Assembly (NCBI GenBank): GCA_015056795.1
Contig: SVFO01000012.1
Coordinates: 42,629 to 106,628 of the forward strand
Direction: 5' to 3'
Source: Lachnospiraceae bacterium
Lineage (GTDB): Bacteria > Bacillota > Clostridia > Lachnospirales > Lachnospiraceae
Length of the DNA: 64,000 nucleotides
In this document: piece after piece, positions 7,470-15,241 of the stretch
How positions within the stretch are numbered: the first letter of the stretch is position 1
Layout of the letters: the number at the start of each line of letters is the position of its first letter
Program-made: the position numbers and the translations under genes
The notes under the pieces: generated by a model
The model's database searches: none
What the model was told of the DNA's origin: nothing
What the model saw: the letters and a program-made list of their open reading frames with translations, nothing else

Positions 7470-8933
7470 ATGCCATGTACTACTGTATTGGTCGGCAAGA
7501 AGGCCAGTCATGACAATACAACAATGATTGCAAGAACCGATGATGGACATTTTGACGTCAAGAAAATGATCGTCGTGGAACCGAATAAACAGCCGAAAAA
7601 ATATAAGAGCGTGATTTCCCATTTAGAGGTGGAGCTGCCTGACAATCCCATGCGTTATACGGCTTGTCCGAACGTTGACAAGAAGGAGGGTATTTGGGCT
7701 GCCACGGGAATCAATGCGGCAAATGTTGGCATGACGGCAACGGAGACGATCACCTCCAATCCGAGAGTCCTTGCGGCAGATCCCATGGTGGAATACAAAA
7801 AGGCAAAGACGAAAAAAGAGAAGGATATCCCTGGTGGTATTGGCGAGGAAGACATTGTCGTGCTGGTGCTTCCCTATATTCACAGCGCGAGAGAGGGCGT
7901 CTTACGATTGGCAGAGCTCTTAGAAGCCTATGGCACCTATGAATCCAACGGCATTGCATTCAATGACGAAAACGAAATCTGGTGGATGGAAACCATCGGT
8001 GGACATCACTGGATGGCAAAGCGCGTTCCTGATGAGGTATGTGTCATCATGCCTAATCAGTTTGGCATGGATCAATTTGACCTTGACGATGCGTTTGGTG
8101 CGAAGAAGAATCATATGTGTTCTTCAGATCTCAAGGAATTCATTCAGGAAAATCATTTGGATTTGAATCAGGGAACGGCATGGAATCCAAGAGATATTTT
8201 CGGATCCCATGATGACAGTGATCATATTTATAACACGCCCAGAGCTTGGTTTATGGGAAGATATTTGACGCCCTATAGCCATCGTTGGGAAGGGGAGAAC
8301 GCAGAGTTTACGCCAGAGAGCGACAACATTCCCTGGAGCTTTGTGCCTGACCGTAAGCTGGCCGTGGAGGATGTCAAGTACTTACTTTCGGGACATTATC
8401 AAGGAACGGATTTTGATCCCTATAAGGCGCAGGATACGGGAAAGAGAGGCATGTATCGCTCCATCGGTATCAACCGCACGGGTGTCACCAGTGTCTGTCA
8501 GATTCGCAGCAATGTTCCAGAGGCAATCAAGGGCCTGGAATGGATTTGCTTTGGCTCGACTGCCTTTGATGCGCTGCTGCCCGTATACCCGAATGCACCA
8601 AAGCTTCCGGGATACCTAAGCAATGTGACGACGGATGCTTCCACGGAGAATTTTTACTGGGCGAGCAGAATGATTTCTGCCTATGTGGATGCGCATTTCG
8701 CTTACTGTGCACAGCCCATTGAAAGATATCAGGAAGCCATGTTTGTCAAGAGTCGCCAGCTCGTTCTGGAATATGACAAAAGGATGAAGGAGACGGGTGA
8801 TTTCTCCTTGACGAGTGAAGCAAATGAAAAGCTTTGCAAGATGGCAAAGGAGCAGACAACGGATTGTCTGAATAAGGTCCTGCAAATCGCAAGCGAGCAT
8901 ATGAAGAATGGATTTAACAGGGCAGATCACTAA
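7470..8933 (+). CDS. C69-family dipeptidase
   Basis: The start MPCTTVLVGKKAS matches peptidase family C69 (PepD type), in which the near-terminal cysteine, here Cys3, becomes the N-terminal nucleophile. GNET-type landmarks are replaced by GIAFNDENEIWWMET and later GINRTGVTSVCQIR, typical of this family; 487 residues is normal. It probably hydrolyses dipeptides in the cytoplasm, as no signal peptide is seen. ATG 7470 is nine bases after AAAGGAG; the frame is open further up to TTG 7449 but that lies in the ribosome site. It has no known B12 role although it stands between cbiB and cobD. Confidence 0.9.
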   Translation: MPCTTVLVGKKASHDNTTMIARTDDGHFDVKKMIVVEPNKQPKKYKSVISHLEVELPDNPMRYTACPNVDKKEGIWAATGINAANVGMTATETITSNPRVLAADPMVEYKKAKTKKEKDIPGGIGEEDIVVLVLPYIHSAREGVLRLAELLEAYGTYESNGIAFNDENEIWWMETIGGHHWMAKRVPDEVCVIMPNQFGMDQFDLDDAFGAKKNHMCSSDLKEFIQENHLDLNQGTAWNPRDIFGSHDDSDHIYNTPRAWFMGRYLTPYSHRWEGENAEFTPESDNIPWSFVPDRKLAVEDVKYLLSGHYQGTDFDPYKAQDTGKRGMYRSIGINRTGVTSVCQIRSNVPEAIKGLEWICFGSTAFDALLPVYPNAPKLPGYLSNVTTDASTENFYWASRMISAYVDAHFAYCAQPIERYQEAMFVKSRQLVLEYDKRMKETGDFSLTSEANEKLCKMAKEQTTDCLNKVLQIASEHMKNGFNRADH

Positions 8934-8944
8934 GGAGAAGAAAC

Positions 8945-10003
8945 ATGCACGGCGGAGACGTTTATCGCAATAAGGTACACACGGATTTTTCCGTAAACAT
9001 CAATCCCTTGGGGATTCCAGAGCAGGTACGGGAAAGATTGGCAGAGGCCATAGGGCAGGTACAGGCCTATCCGGATGAAAGGTGTGAAGAGCTTCGGGAA
9101 AGGTTGGCAGTACGCTATGACTTGCGACAGGAAAACATCCTTTGCGGGAACGGGGCCTCGGAGCTGCTCCTTGCAATTAGCAGATGGAAGCGACCTAAGA
9201 AGGCATTATTGCTGGCACCTGGTTTTTCTGGATATCGCAGGGCGCTCAGGGTTGGTGACTGTAAGATCACGCATTTCTATCTGAGAAAGGATGAGGAATT
9301 TGCCTTGTCAGGGGAGAGGGCGAAGGAGCTTGCAGAAAAGCTTCGAAGCGGTGCCTTTGATCTTTTCATTTTGACCAATCCCTCCAATCCTGCAGGAAAA
9401 TTAACGGAGCTGGAAACGGTACGCATGCTGGCGAAAACCTGCGAAGAGGCTGGGACGGTGATGGTAGTGGATGAGTGCTTTATGGAGCTTACCATGGAGC
9501 CAGAAAGCTATTCCATGACAAAGGCATTTTTGGAATATTCCAATGTCCTTGTCCTCAGGGCATTTACCAAGACCTTTGCAATTCCTGGGATTCGGTTAGG
9601 GTATCTGCTCTGCAAGGACGAGACGGCAGCAAGGCAGATTGCGCTTCAGTTGCCGGAATGGAATGTTTCTCTTCCGGCTCAGGCGGCGGGCATTGCTGCC
9701 ATGGAGCAGGAAGGGTATCTTGAGGCGAGCAGGCTTTTCATCAAGACGCAGCGCGCCTTTTTGGAAAAGGGGTTACAGAAGCTGGGAGGTAAGGTCTTCC
9801 AATCAGACGCAAACTTCCTTTTATTTCAGTGGAAGGATGAGGAGCTTTATGAGAAGCTGTTGAAGCAGGGGTATCTCATCCGTGATTGCAGGGACTATGA
9901 GGGCCTTGGCAAGGGCTATTACCGAATTGCCGTGAAAAACCGCATGGAAAATGAGATGCTGTTACAGACAATGGAGGCAATGGTGGGCGGTCAAAAACGA
10001 TAG
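8945..10003 (+). CDS. cobD: Threonine-phosphate decarboxylase
   Basis: A PLP-dependent fold-type I enzyme that makes (R)-1-aminopropan-2-ol phosphate from L-threonine phosphate, the linker used by CbiB. The N-terminus MHGGDVYR is characteristic of CobD as opposed to histidinol-phosphate aminotransferase. NPSNPAGKL, the VVDECF segment with the PLP-pyridine aspartate, and FTKTFAIPGIRLGY with the Schiff-base lysine are all present. 352 residues fits. It starts 11 bases after the dipeptidase stop with AAGGAG before it. Confidence 0.9.
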   Translation: MHGGDVYRNKVHTDFSVNINPLGIPEQVRERLAEAIGQVQAYPDERCEELRERLAVRYDLRQENILCGNGASELLLAISRWKRPKKALLLAPGFSGYRRALRVGDCKITHFYLRKDEEFALSGERAKELAEKLRSGAFDLFILTNPSNPAGKLTELETVRMLAKTCEEAGTVMVVDECFMELTMEPESYSMTKAFLEYSNVLVLRAFTKTFAIPGIRLGYLLCKDETAARQIALQLPEWNVSLPAQAAGIAAMEQEGYLEASRLFIKTQRAFLEKGLQKLGGKVFQSDANFLLFQWKDEELYEKLLKQGYLIRDCRDYEGLGKGYYRIAVKNRMENEMLLQTMEAMVGGQKR

Positions 10004-10099
10004 CATTGTGGCATGCCGAAAAATGCATTTTACGCGCAGAAGACGAGAGGTCAGGATACGGCAGGAGGAAGGATATGCGAAAGGAAGGATACAACAGGA

Positions 10100-10750
10100 A
10101 TGGATGGTAAAAAAATGATAGAATATGTCCTTCCGGGTGAAATCGAAAAGCGAAGCTTTGAGATCATCGGCGAGGAACTGAAGGAGCGTGGCATTGTGCT
10201 TCCCTTGGAGCAGGAGGCCGTGACAAAACGGGTGATTCATACCAGTGCGGATTTTGACTATGCGCAGACGCTTGTCTACTCCAAGGATGCCGTGGCGATT
10301 GCCAGGGAGCTGTTAAAGCAGGGCGCGGACATTGTGACGGATACAAACATGGCAAAGGCTGGAATTAATAAGACGGCGCTGGCAAAGCTGGGCGGACAGG
10401 TCCATTGCTTTATGGCAGATGAGGATGTCGCGCAGGAAGCGAAGGAGCGGCAGGTGACGCGTGCAACCGTTTCCATGGAACGGGCAGTAGCGCTTTCTAA
10501 GCCAGTTATTTTTGCCATCGGAAATGCTCCAACGGCATTGATTTCTTTATACGAGCTGATGGAGAAAGGGGTTTTCGTTCCGAGGTTTGTCATCGGCGTT
10601 CCCGTAGGCTTTGTGAACGTGGTACAGGCCAAGGAATTGTTTCTGGATTCGGACGTGCCTCATATTATTAATCGTGGCAGAAAGGGCGGAAGCAACGTGG
10701 CTGCCGCCATTTGTAATGCCTTACTTTATGGAGTGGATCAAAAGGGATGA
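10100..10750 (+). CDS. cbiC: Cobalt-precorrin-8 methylmutase
   Basis: CbiC/CobH moves the methyl group from C11 to C12 of the corrin ring, yielding (hydrogeno)cobyrinic acid. Typical segments are PGEIEKRSFEII at the start, RVIHTSADFDYA with the catalytic histidine, DTNMAKAGI, FAIGNAPTAL and GVPVGFVNV. I place the start at ATG 10100 (216 residues, behind AGGAAGG), which gives the usual family length; the frame is open upstream to 10013 but that extension is polar and unlike any CbiC. The stop overlaps the next gene (ATGA). Confidence 0.92.
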   Translation: MDGKKMIEYVLPGEIEKRSFEIIGEELKERGIVLPLEQEAVTKRVIHTSADFDYAQTLVYSKDAVAIARELLKQGADIVTDTNMAKAGINKTALAKLGGQVHCFMADEDVAQEAKERQVTRATVSMERAVALSKPVIFAIGNAPTALISLYELMEKGVFVPRFVIGVPVGFVNVVQAKELFLDSDVPHIINRGRKGGSNVAAAICNALLYGVDQKG

Positions 10751-11385
10751 AAACGAGAGAACAAGCGCTGAAATACGGATTATCTTTTCCAAACACTTAT
10801 CAGGACGCACCGTTTCATGATCCAAATTGGCAGCTGGTAAGATATGCAGGAAATAAGAAAGCGTTTCTTTGGACTTATGAGAAGGACGGAGTTCTTTGCC
10901 TGAATGTTAAGGTGGATCCGGAAAAGGCATATTTTTGGCGGAGGATTTATGCCTCCGTGCTTCCTGGCTATCACCAGAATAAGGATCATTGGAACACCAT
11001 TCTCTTGGACGGGAGCATTCCAGACAAGGATGTTAAAATGATGATTGCGGAGAGCTATGATCTCATCAGTGACAGTCCGTCCAGGCGCATTTATGAAGCA
11101 GTAAAAAAGATTCCCTATGGACGTGTTGCCACCTATGCGCAGGTTGCTGAGCTTGCAGGTGACAGGAAGATGGCGCGTGCCGTTGGAAATGCGCTGCACA
11201 GAAATCCTGACCCGGATCATATTCCCTGTTTTCGCGTAGTGAATTCCAAAGGGGAGCTCGCAGGAGAATTTGCCTTTGGCGGGAGCGGAGAACAGGCAAA
11301 GCTCCTGCAGGCGGAAGGAGTAGAAGTTACGGAAGGCAGGGTCGATTTAGAAAAATTTCAGTGGAGGACACAGAAACGTGTTTGA
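10747..11385 (+). CDS. YjbR/MmcQ domain fused to alkyltransferase-like (MGMT) domain
   Basis: Residues 1-105 resemble the MmcQ/YjbR fold (FPNTYQDAPFHDPNWQLVRY); residues 112-200 are the DNA-binding, active-site domain of O6-alkylguanine alkyltransferases, with IPYGRVATYAQVA and ARAVGNALHRNP. The reactive-cysteine motif reads PCFRVV (Cys161) instead of PCHRVV, so the cysteine is kept but the neighbouring histidine of the proton relay is Phe. It may repair alkylated DNA weakly or only flag lesions. It is coupled to cbiC by a 4-base overlap, although no link to B12 is obvious. Confidence 0.85.
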   Translation: MKTREQALKYGLSFPNTYQDAPFHDPNWQLVRYAGNKKAFLWTYEKDGVLCLNVKVDPEKAYFWRRIYASVLPGYHQNKDHWNTILLDGSIPDKDVKMMIAESYDLISDSPSRRIYEAVKKIPYGRVATYAQVAELAGDRKMARAVGNALHRNPDPDHIPCFRVVNSKGELAGEFAFGGSGEQAKLLQAEGVEVTEGRVDLEKFQWRTQKRV

Positions 11386-11755
11386 ACAGGATTATATCAT
11401 GCGACTAATCAAGGAAATGGTCAGGGCGCTCGTCAAGCTTTTGTTTGGCATAGATACGCAGACGCCAACGGCGGAATTACTGCAGGATGCAGAGCAGAAG
11501 CAGACAATGGAGGAATTGTATGACCTTGTGGACGCGGGGAAAATCTGTGAAGCAGAAAACCGTGTGATCGAATGGGCAGAAAACGGCAAGAGGAGTGATC
11601 TGGAGACTGCCGTTTTGTTTTATTCTTACCTGAATGAAAAGTCGGATGCATTTTTGGAGGAACATCAGTTTAGCCGTGAGGAAATCATGGAGGGCTTGAA
11701 AGACATTGCATCCCGGCATGGCTTGGAAGGGATGGCGAACCTGTTTCTGCAATAG
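11378..11755 (+). CDS. DUF6483-type small protein
   Basis: 125 residues with the start MFEQDYIMRLIKEMVRALVK, which I recognise as the pattern of the clostridial DUF6483 family; function unknown. A predicted amphipathic helix opens the protein and the rest is helical and acidic, reminiscent of tetratricopeptide-like packing. The start is GTG 11378, ten bases after GGAGG and overlapping the previous gene by eight bases; ATG 11399 is the alternative but would lose the conserved opening. Part of the same transcription unit as cbiC and cbiD. Confidence 0.72.
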   Translation: MFEQDYIMRLIKEMVRALVKLLFGIDTQTPTAELLQDAEQKQTMEELYDLVDAGKICEAENRVIEWAENGKRSDLETAVLFYSYLNEKSDAFLEEHQFSREEIMEGLKDIASRHGLEGMANLFLQ

Positions 11756-11793
11756 CTTTGGCAGAATGGGAATGAAGGCATAAGGTGGTTATG

Positions 11794-13077
11794 ATGACGG
11801 AGAAGGAAATTAGATTTGGCTTTACGACGGGGAGCTGTGCGGCGGCGGCAGCGAAGGCGGCGACCTACATGCTTCTTACGGGAAACATAAAAAATGAGAT
11901 CACCATCGAGACGCCTAAGGGCATTCCATATCATGCCCAGATCGTGGAGATCGCAAGACGGGAGAATCTGGTTCAATGTGCCGTGATCAAGGACGGTGGA
12001 TCGGATCCGGACGTAACGACGGGGTGTCACGTTTTCGCGGAGGTTACCTACGGCGGAGAGGGTACCATGCTCAAAGACCGTGAGAGGAAAGCATGCGAAG
12101 ACATTACCATGCACAAAGACCGTGAGAAGAAAGCATGCGAGGATGTTGTCATGTCTATGGACCGTGAGAGGAAAGCGTGCGAGGACGGACAAGAGGAGAG
12201 GAAGAGAAAAGCTCATGGCACAGGGAATGCATGGGTGGAGATTGACGGCGGAGAAGGTGTCGGGAGAGTGACGCTTCCTGGGTTGGATCAGCCCGTGGGG
12301 AATGCCGCGATCAATCATGTACCAAGAGAGATGATTGAGAAGGAAGTGTTAGAGGTATGCCATGTCTGTGATTATCAAGGAGGACTCAACGTTGTCATTT
12401 CCGTACCGGAAGGAAGGGAGCTTGCGGAAAAGACCTTTAATCCGCGGCTTGGCATTATTGGAGGCATTTCCATTCTTGGGACAAGCGGTATCGTAGAGCC
12501 CATGAGCTCTAAGGCGCTTCTGGATACCATCCGCGTGGAACTAAATCAAAAAAGAGCCTTGGGACAAGCATTTGTAGCGGTTTCTCCCGGTAACTATGGC
12601 TTGGAGTTCATGAAGCAGACCTATGATTATGATCTGGATAAAAGCGTAAAGTGCTCTAATTTTATTGGAGATACGATTGACATGGCAAAGGAGCTTGGCT
12701 TTTCGGGAATGCTTTTGACAGGGCATATCGGAAAGCTGATCAAGGTCTCCGGAGGCATCATGAATACACACTCCAAGGAAGGCGACTGTCGAATGGAGCT
12801 TCTTGCGGCAGCAGGACTGCAGGCAGGCTGTGATGGCGATACGGCAAGAGCCGTCTTAGAAACTGCAGTTACGGAGGAAGGCATTCGGATTTTGATGGAT
12901 GCAGGATGTCTTGAAAAGGCAATGAAGTATGTCATGGACAGGATTCTGTTTTTCCTTCGAAAACGCGGGGGAGACCAATTCCAGATGGAATGTATGACCT
13001 ACTGTAATCAAAATGGCCTGTTGGCGAAAAGCGATGGCGCAGAAAAGCTGTTGGAGGTTCTAAAGGCATGGCGTTAG
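11794..13077 (+). CDS. cbiD: Cobalt-precorrin-5B (C1)-methyltransferase with repeat insertion
   Basis: CbiD methylates C1 in the oxygen-independent corrin pathway, a marker for the anaerobic route. RFGFTTGSCAAAAAKAA at the N-terminus, GVGRVTLPGLDQPVGNAAIN and GGISILGTSGIVEPMS are diagnostic. It is 427 residues against about 370 usual; the extra length is three 14-residue repeats of the type M-x-KDRE(R/K)KACED at roughly residues 92-133, placed in the loop before the VEIDGGEGVG segment. ATG 11794 is preferred (AAGGTGG six bases upstream) over GTG 11785. Confidence 0.93.
   Translation: MTEKEIRFGFTTGSCAAAAAKAATYMLLTGNIKNEITIETPKGIPYHAQIVEIARRENLVQCAVIKDGGSDPDVTTGCHVFAEVTYGGEGTMLKDRERKACEDITMHKDREKKACEDVVMSMDRERKACEDGQEERKRKAHGTGNAWVEIDGGEGVGRVTLPGLDQPVGNAAINHVPREMIEKEVLEVCHVCDYQGGLNVVISVPEGRELAEKTFNPRLGIIGGISILGTSGIVEPMSSKALLDTIRVELNQKRALGQAFVAVSPGNYGLEFMKQTYDYDLDKSVKCSNFIGDTIDMAKELGFSGMLLTGHIGKLIKVSGGIMNTHSKEGDCRMELLAAAGLQAGCDGDTARAVLETAVTEEGIRILMDAGCLEKAMKYVMDRILFFLRKRGGDQFQMECMTYCNQNGLLAKSDGAEKLLEVLKAWR
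12067..12192 (+). repeat. In-frame 42-bp tandem repeat inside cbiD, three units
   Basis: Units start at 12067, 12109 and 12151, exactly 42 bases apart, each containing a near-identical GACCGTGAGA(A/G)GAAAGC core. The unit length is a multiple of three, so the frame survives copy-number change. It codes for the charged insertion in CbiD. Confidence 0.92.
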
Positions 13078-13127
13078 ATTGCAAAGGCCAGCGCAAGTAA
13101 GACGAAATAATGGGTTGATGAAATCGG

Positions 13128-13865
13128 ATGAAGGAAATCAAAAAGAAACAGTTTATGGGAGAAAAATCCCTTCGAAGCTATGTGATACCAATGGGTACGG
13201 AAGAAATAGGAGATTGGGCCTTTGCTGGCTGTAGGGAGCTGGTAAGCGTAGCCATTCCGGCGACCGTGGTACGGCTTGGAAGAAGTATATTTGATGGCTG
13301 TGAGAAACTAAGGCGGATTTCCTGGTATCAGGAAAGCGGGGATGAAGAGGATCCCTTGGCACGACTTATGGCAATGGCGCTTCGCTATTTTCGAACGGAC
13401 GAAAGGATCATAACCCTTCGGAAGGAAGGACGGGACCCCTGGCTGCAATTTTGGGATGAAGCCTGCATGTGCTTTCTGGAAAGCTCGGATGAACTTGGAT
13501 TTCAGCCATTTTTGGCTGGCGGAGAAGAGGATTACGAGGACGAAAAACTGAAGCTGGAAGCATATTGCAGGGATAGGCGTTTGCGAAAGGCGGAGGTTTT
13601 GCTGACGAGGCTTCTTTTCAGTGAAAATAGCGAGAACAAGTCTCGCTATTTAAGTTTGCTGAAAGACAATGACATGGCGTTTGCACTGCTCATGGAGAAA
13701 TGGAATTCTTGGAAACAGGTGATGGAAGTCTATGAGCAGGCCGGGCTTTTGTCACAGGAGAATATTTGTAAGGCATTGGATCAGCTGCCCAAGGATCGGG
13801 TAGAGTTAAGGGCGATTTTGCTTCAAAAAACGCAGGCGCAAGGGATGGCGGCATGGACGCTATAA
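13128..13865 (+). CDS. Leucine-rich-repeat (BspA-like) protein
   Basis: 245 residues. Positions 18-65 hold about two LRR_5/BspA-type repeats (IPMGTEEIGDWAFAGC and IPATVVRLGRSIFDGC), the treponemal/clostridial leucine-rich pattern. The remainder is helical, charged and matches no family I recognise. No signal peptide or membrane helix, so it is probably cytoplasmic, unlike large surface BspA proteins. It lies 50 bases behind cbiD with no terminator and a weak ribosome site, so it may be read through from the cob operon. Function unknown. Confidence 0.75.
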   Translation: MKEIKKKQFMGEKSLRSYVIPMGTEEIGDWAFAGCRELVSVAIPATVVRLGRSIFDGCEKLRRISWYQESGDEEDPLARLMAMALRYFRTDERIITLRKEGRDPWLQFWDEACMCFLESSDELGFQPFLAGGEEDYEDEKLKLEAYCRDRRLRKAEVLLTRLLFSENSENKSRYLSLLKDNDMAFALLMEKWNSWKQVMEVYEQAGLLSQENICKALDQLPKDRVELRAILLQKTQAQGMAAWTL

Positions 13866-13923
13866 CGAAGCCTGTCCCGTGCCAAATTAAAAATGCCGCG
13901 AGATGGCTTACGTGCCATGAAGG

Positions 13924-14478
13924 TCAGTAGAATTCTACGGTTCCGTCCTCAATTCGATAGATGGCACCGATGACGCGCAGGCCCTCTTCCTCATCCTTTT
14001 GGATTTCCAAGCTGGATTCAATGGTGCGGACGCTCTGCTCGACATTGAGAAGGGCAGCCTTATAATCATCCTTTTCCTTACCGATGGCGCGCTTGATTTC
14101 ATCGGTGATATATTTGATAAAGCCGCTAGGGTCATGATTAATGGCTGCATGAACGGCACCGCAGCCCGTATGACCGAGGACAACAACCAGCTTTGTGCCA
14201 AGGTGACCGGCGGCATACTCGATACTTCCGAGCTGGTGGTCATCAATGACGTTTCCGGCAACGCGAATCGTAAAAAGATCGCCGATGGCTGCATGGAAAA
14301 TTCTCTCAGGGATCACGCGAGAATCTGAACAGGTGATGATAATGGCGTAGGGCTTTTGCCCATTCTTTGCAAAATGCTCCAGGGTTTTCGAGGAAACATC
14401 CGAATGAAAGGTATCTGCCGATACATACAGGGCGTTTCCTTCTTTTAGTTTTTGCAGAGCTTCATTTGCTGAAAGCAT
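13924..14478 (-). CDS. Beta-class carbonic anhydrase
   Basis: Interconverts CO2 and bicarbonate in the cytoplasm. The zinc ligands and the Asp-Arg pair are visible: CSDSR (Cys50, Asp52, Arg54) and GHTGCGAV (His103, Cys106); AGNVIDDHQLGSIEYA is also typical. 184 residues fits the smaller clostridial members. Start ATG at 14478 (complement) has AAGGAGG at ideal distance; the frame continues 23 codons upstream without a better site. It is the only well-supported complete gene on the - strand in the first 50 kb, inserted between convergently placed LRR and divergently placed thioesterase genes. Confidence 0.92.
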   Translation of the reverse strand: MLSANEALQKLKEGNALYVSADTFHSDVSSKTLEHFAKNGQKPYAIIITCSDSRVIPERIFHAAIGDLFTIRVAGNVIDDHQLGSIEYAAGHLGTKLVVVLGHTGCGAVHAAINHDPSGFIKYITDEIKRAIGKEKDDYKAALLNVEQSVRTIESSLEIQKDEEEGLRVIGAIYRIEDGTVEFY

Positions 14479-14560
14479 ACTAACTACCTCCTTAAGCATT
14501 TCGTTACCACTATTTAACCACAAAATCCGCATTCCATCAATGCCCAAACCACACTTTTCC

Positions 14561-14589
14561 TTGTGAAGAACCTTGTAAGATGATATAAT
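14561..14589 (+). promoter_or_regulatory. Predicted sigma-A promoter for the hotdog gene
   Basis: TTGTGA (14561-14566), 17 bases, then a perfect TATAAT (14584-14589). It would give a leader of about 210 bases that contains palindromic element copy 3. Confidence 0.55.
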
Positions 14590-14703
14590 TAAGTTCAGTG
14601 ACTAGTATGTGATATCTAAAAAACGAATCAGCCATAATCTAGTCAAGTCAGCCGAGAGTCATAGATGATTTGGTACTGTCGAGCATAATAGAACTTACAG
14701 TAA

Positions 14704-14778
14704 ACTCGAGGGGATGGCTGGGATCGTCTTTTCAGGTCAAAAGGTTATTGGAAAGACGATCCCAGACAAGCCCCGAGT
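14704..14778 (+). repeat. Dispersed palindromic element, copy 3
   Basis: Begins ACTCGAGGGGATGG and ends CAAGCCCCGAGT like the other copies. The stem is GGGATCGTCTTT paired with its complement at 14751-14763, with different bases from copies 1 and 2 but the same pairing. It ends 27 bases before the thioesterase start codon. Confidence 0.87.
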
Positions 14779-14805
14779 TAGAAAGAAAACAATAGGTGGA
14801 CAATC

Positions 14806-15219
14806 ATGGGAACGCTAGAAGAAGCAAGAGAGATTTTTTCGAAGGATCTATATGCAACAAAGCAATCAGGAATTCAAATCGAAGAGGTGGGCGAGTTTTA
14901 CTCGAAATGTAGCATGCCCATCACCGAAAATCACAGAAATGCTTATGGCGGCGTCATGGGCGGGTGCATTTATACACTTGCGGATTTTGCCTTTGCCGTG
15001 GCATCCAATTTTGACAAAGAGAACTTGACGGTCAGCCTTGTGGGACAGGCTAGTTTCTTAAATATGTCAAAGGGAAGCATCCTGTATGCGGAGGCGAAGC
15101 TGATCAAGGATGGCAGGACGAATTGCTTTTATGAGATTTCGGTTTATGATGATCTGGGGAAGGACATAGCGGTGGTCTCCTTTACGGGTGCACACGTCAA
15201 TAAGCCTTGTCCCAATTAG
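14806..15219 (+). CDS. PaaI-like hotdog thioesterase
   Basis: 137 residues of the hotdog fold; ENHRNAYGGVMGGCIYTLAD is the PaaI/acyl-CoA thioesterase signature, in which the Asn and the Gly-rich helix start form the active site. It probably hydrolyses a small acyl- or aryl-CoA in the cytoplasm; the substrate cannot be read from sequence. AGGTGG precedes ATG 14806. Transcription appears to start at the TATAAT 220 bases upstream. The NUDIX-HD gene follows after 22 bases, probably in one operon. Confidence 0.88.
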   Translation: MGTLEEAREIFSKDLYATKQSGIQIEEVGEFYSKCSMPITENHRNAYGGVMGGCIYTLADFAFAVASNFDKENLTVSLVGQASFLNMSKGSILYAEAKLIKDGRTNCFYEISVYDDLGKDIAVVSFTGAHVNKPCPN

Positions 15220-15241
15220 AATTATAAGATGGGGGAATGGG

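Noticed and set aside
11665..12318. 217-codon - strand frame with repeated peptide units
   Set aside because: The repetition is only the mirror of the 42-bp repeats in cbiD.
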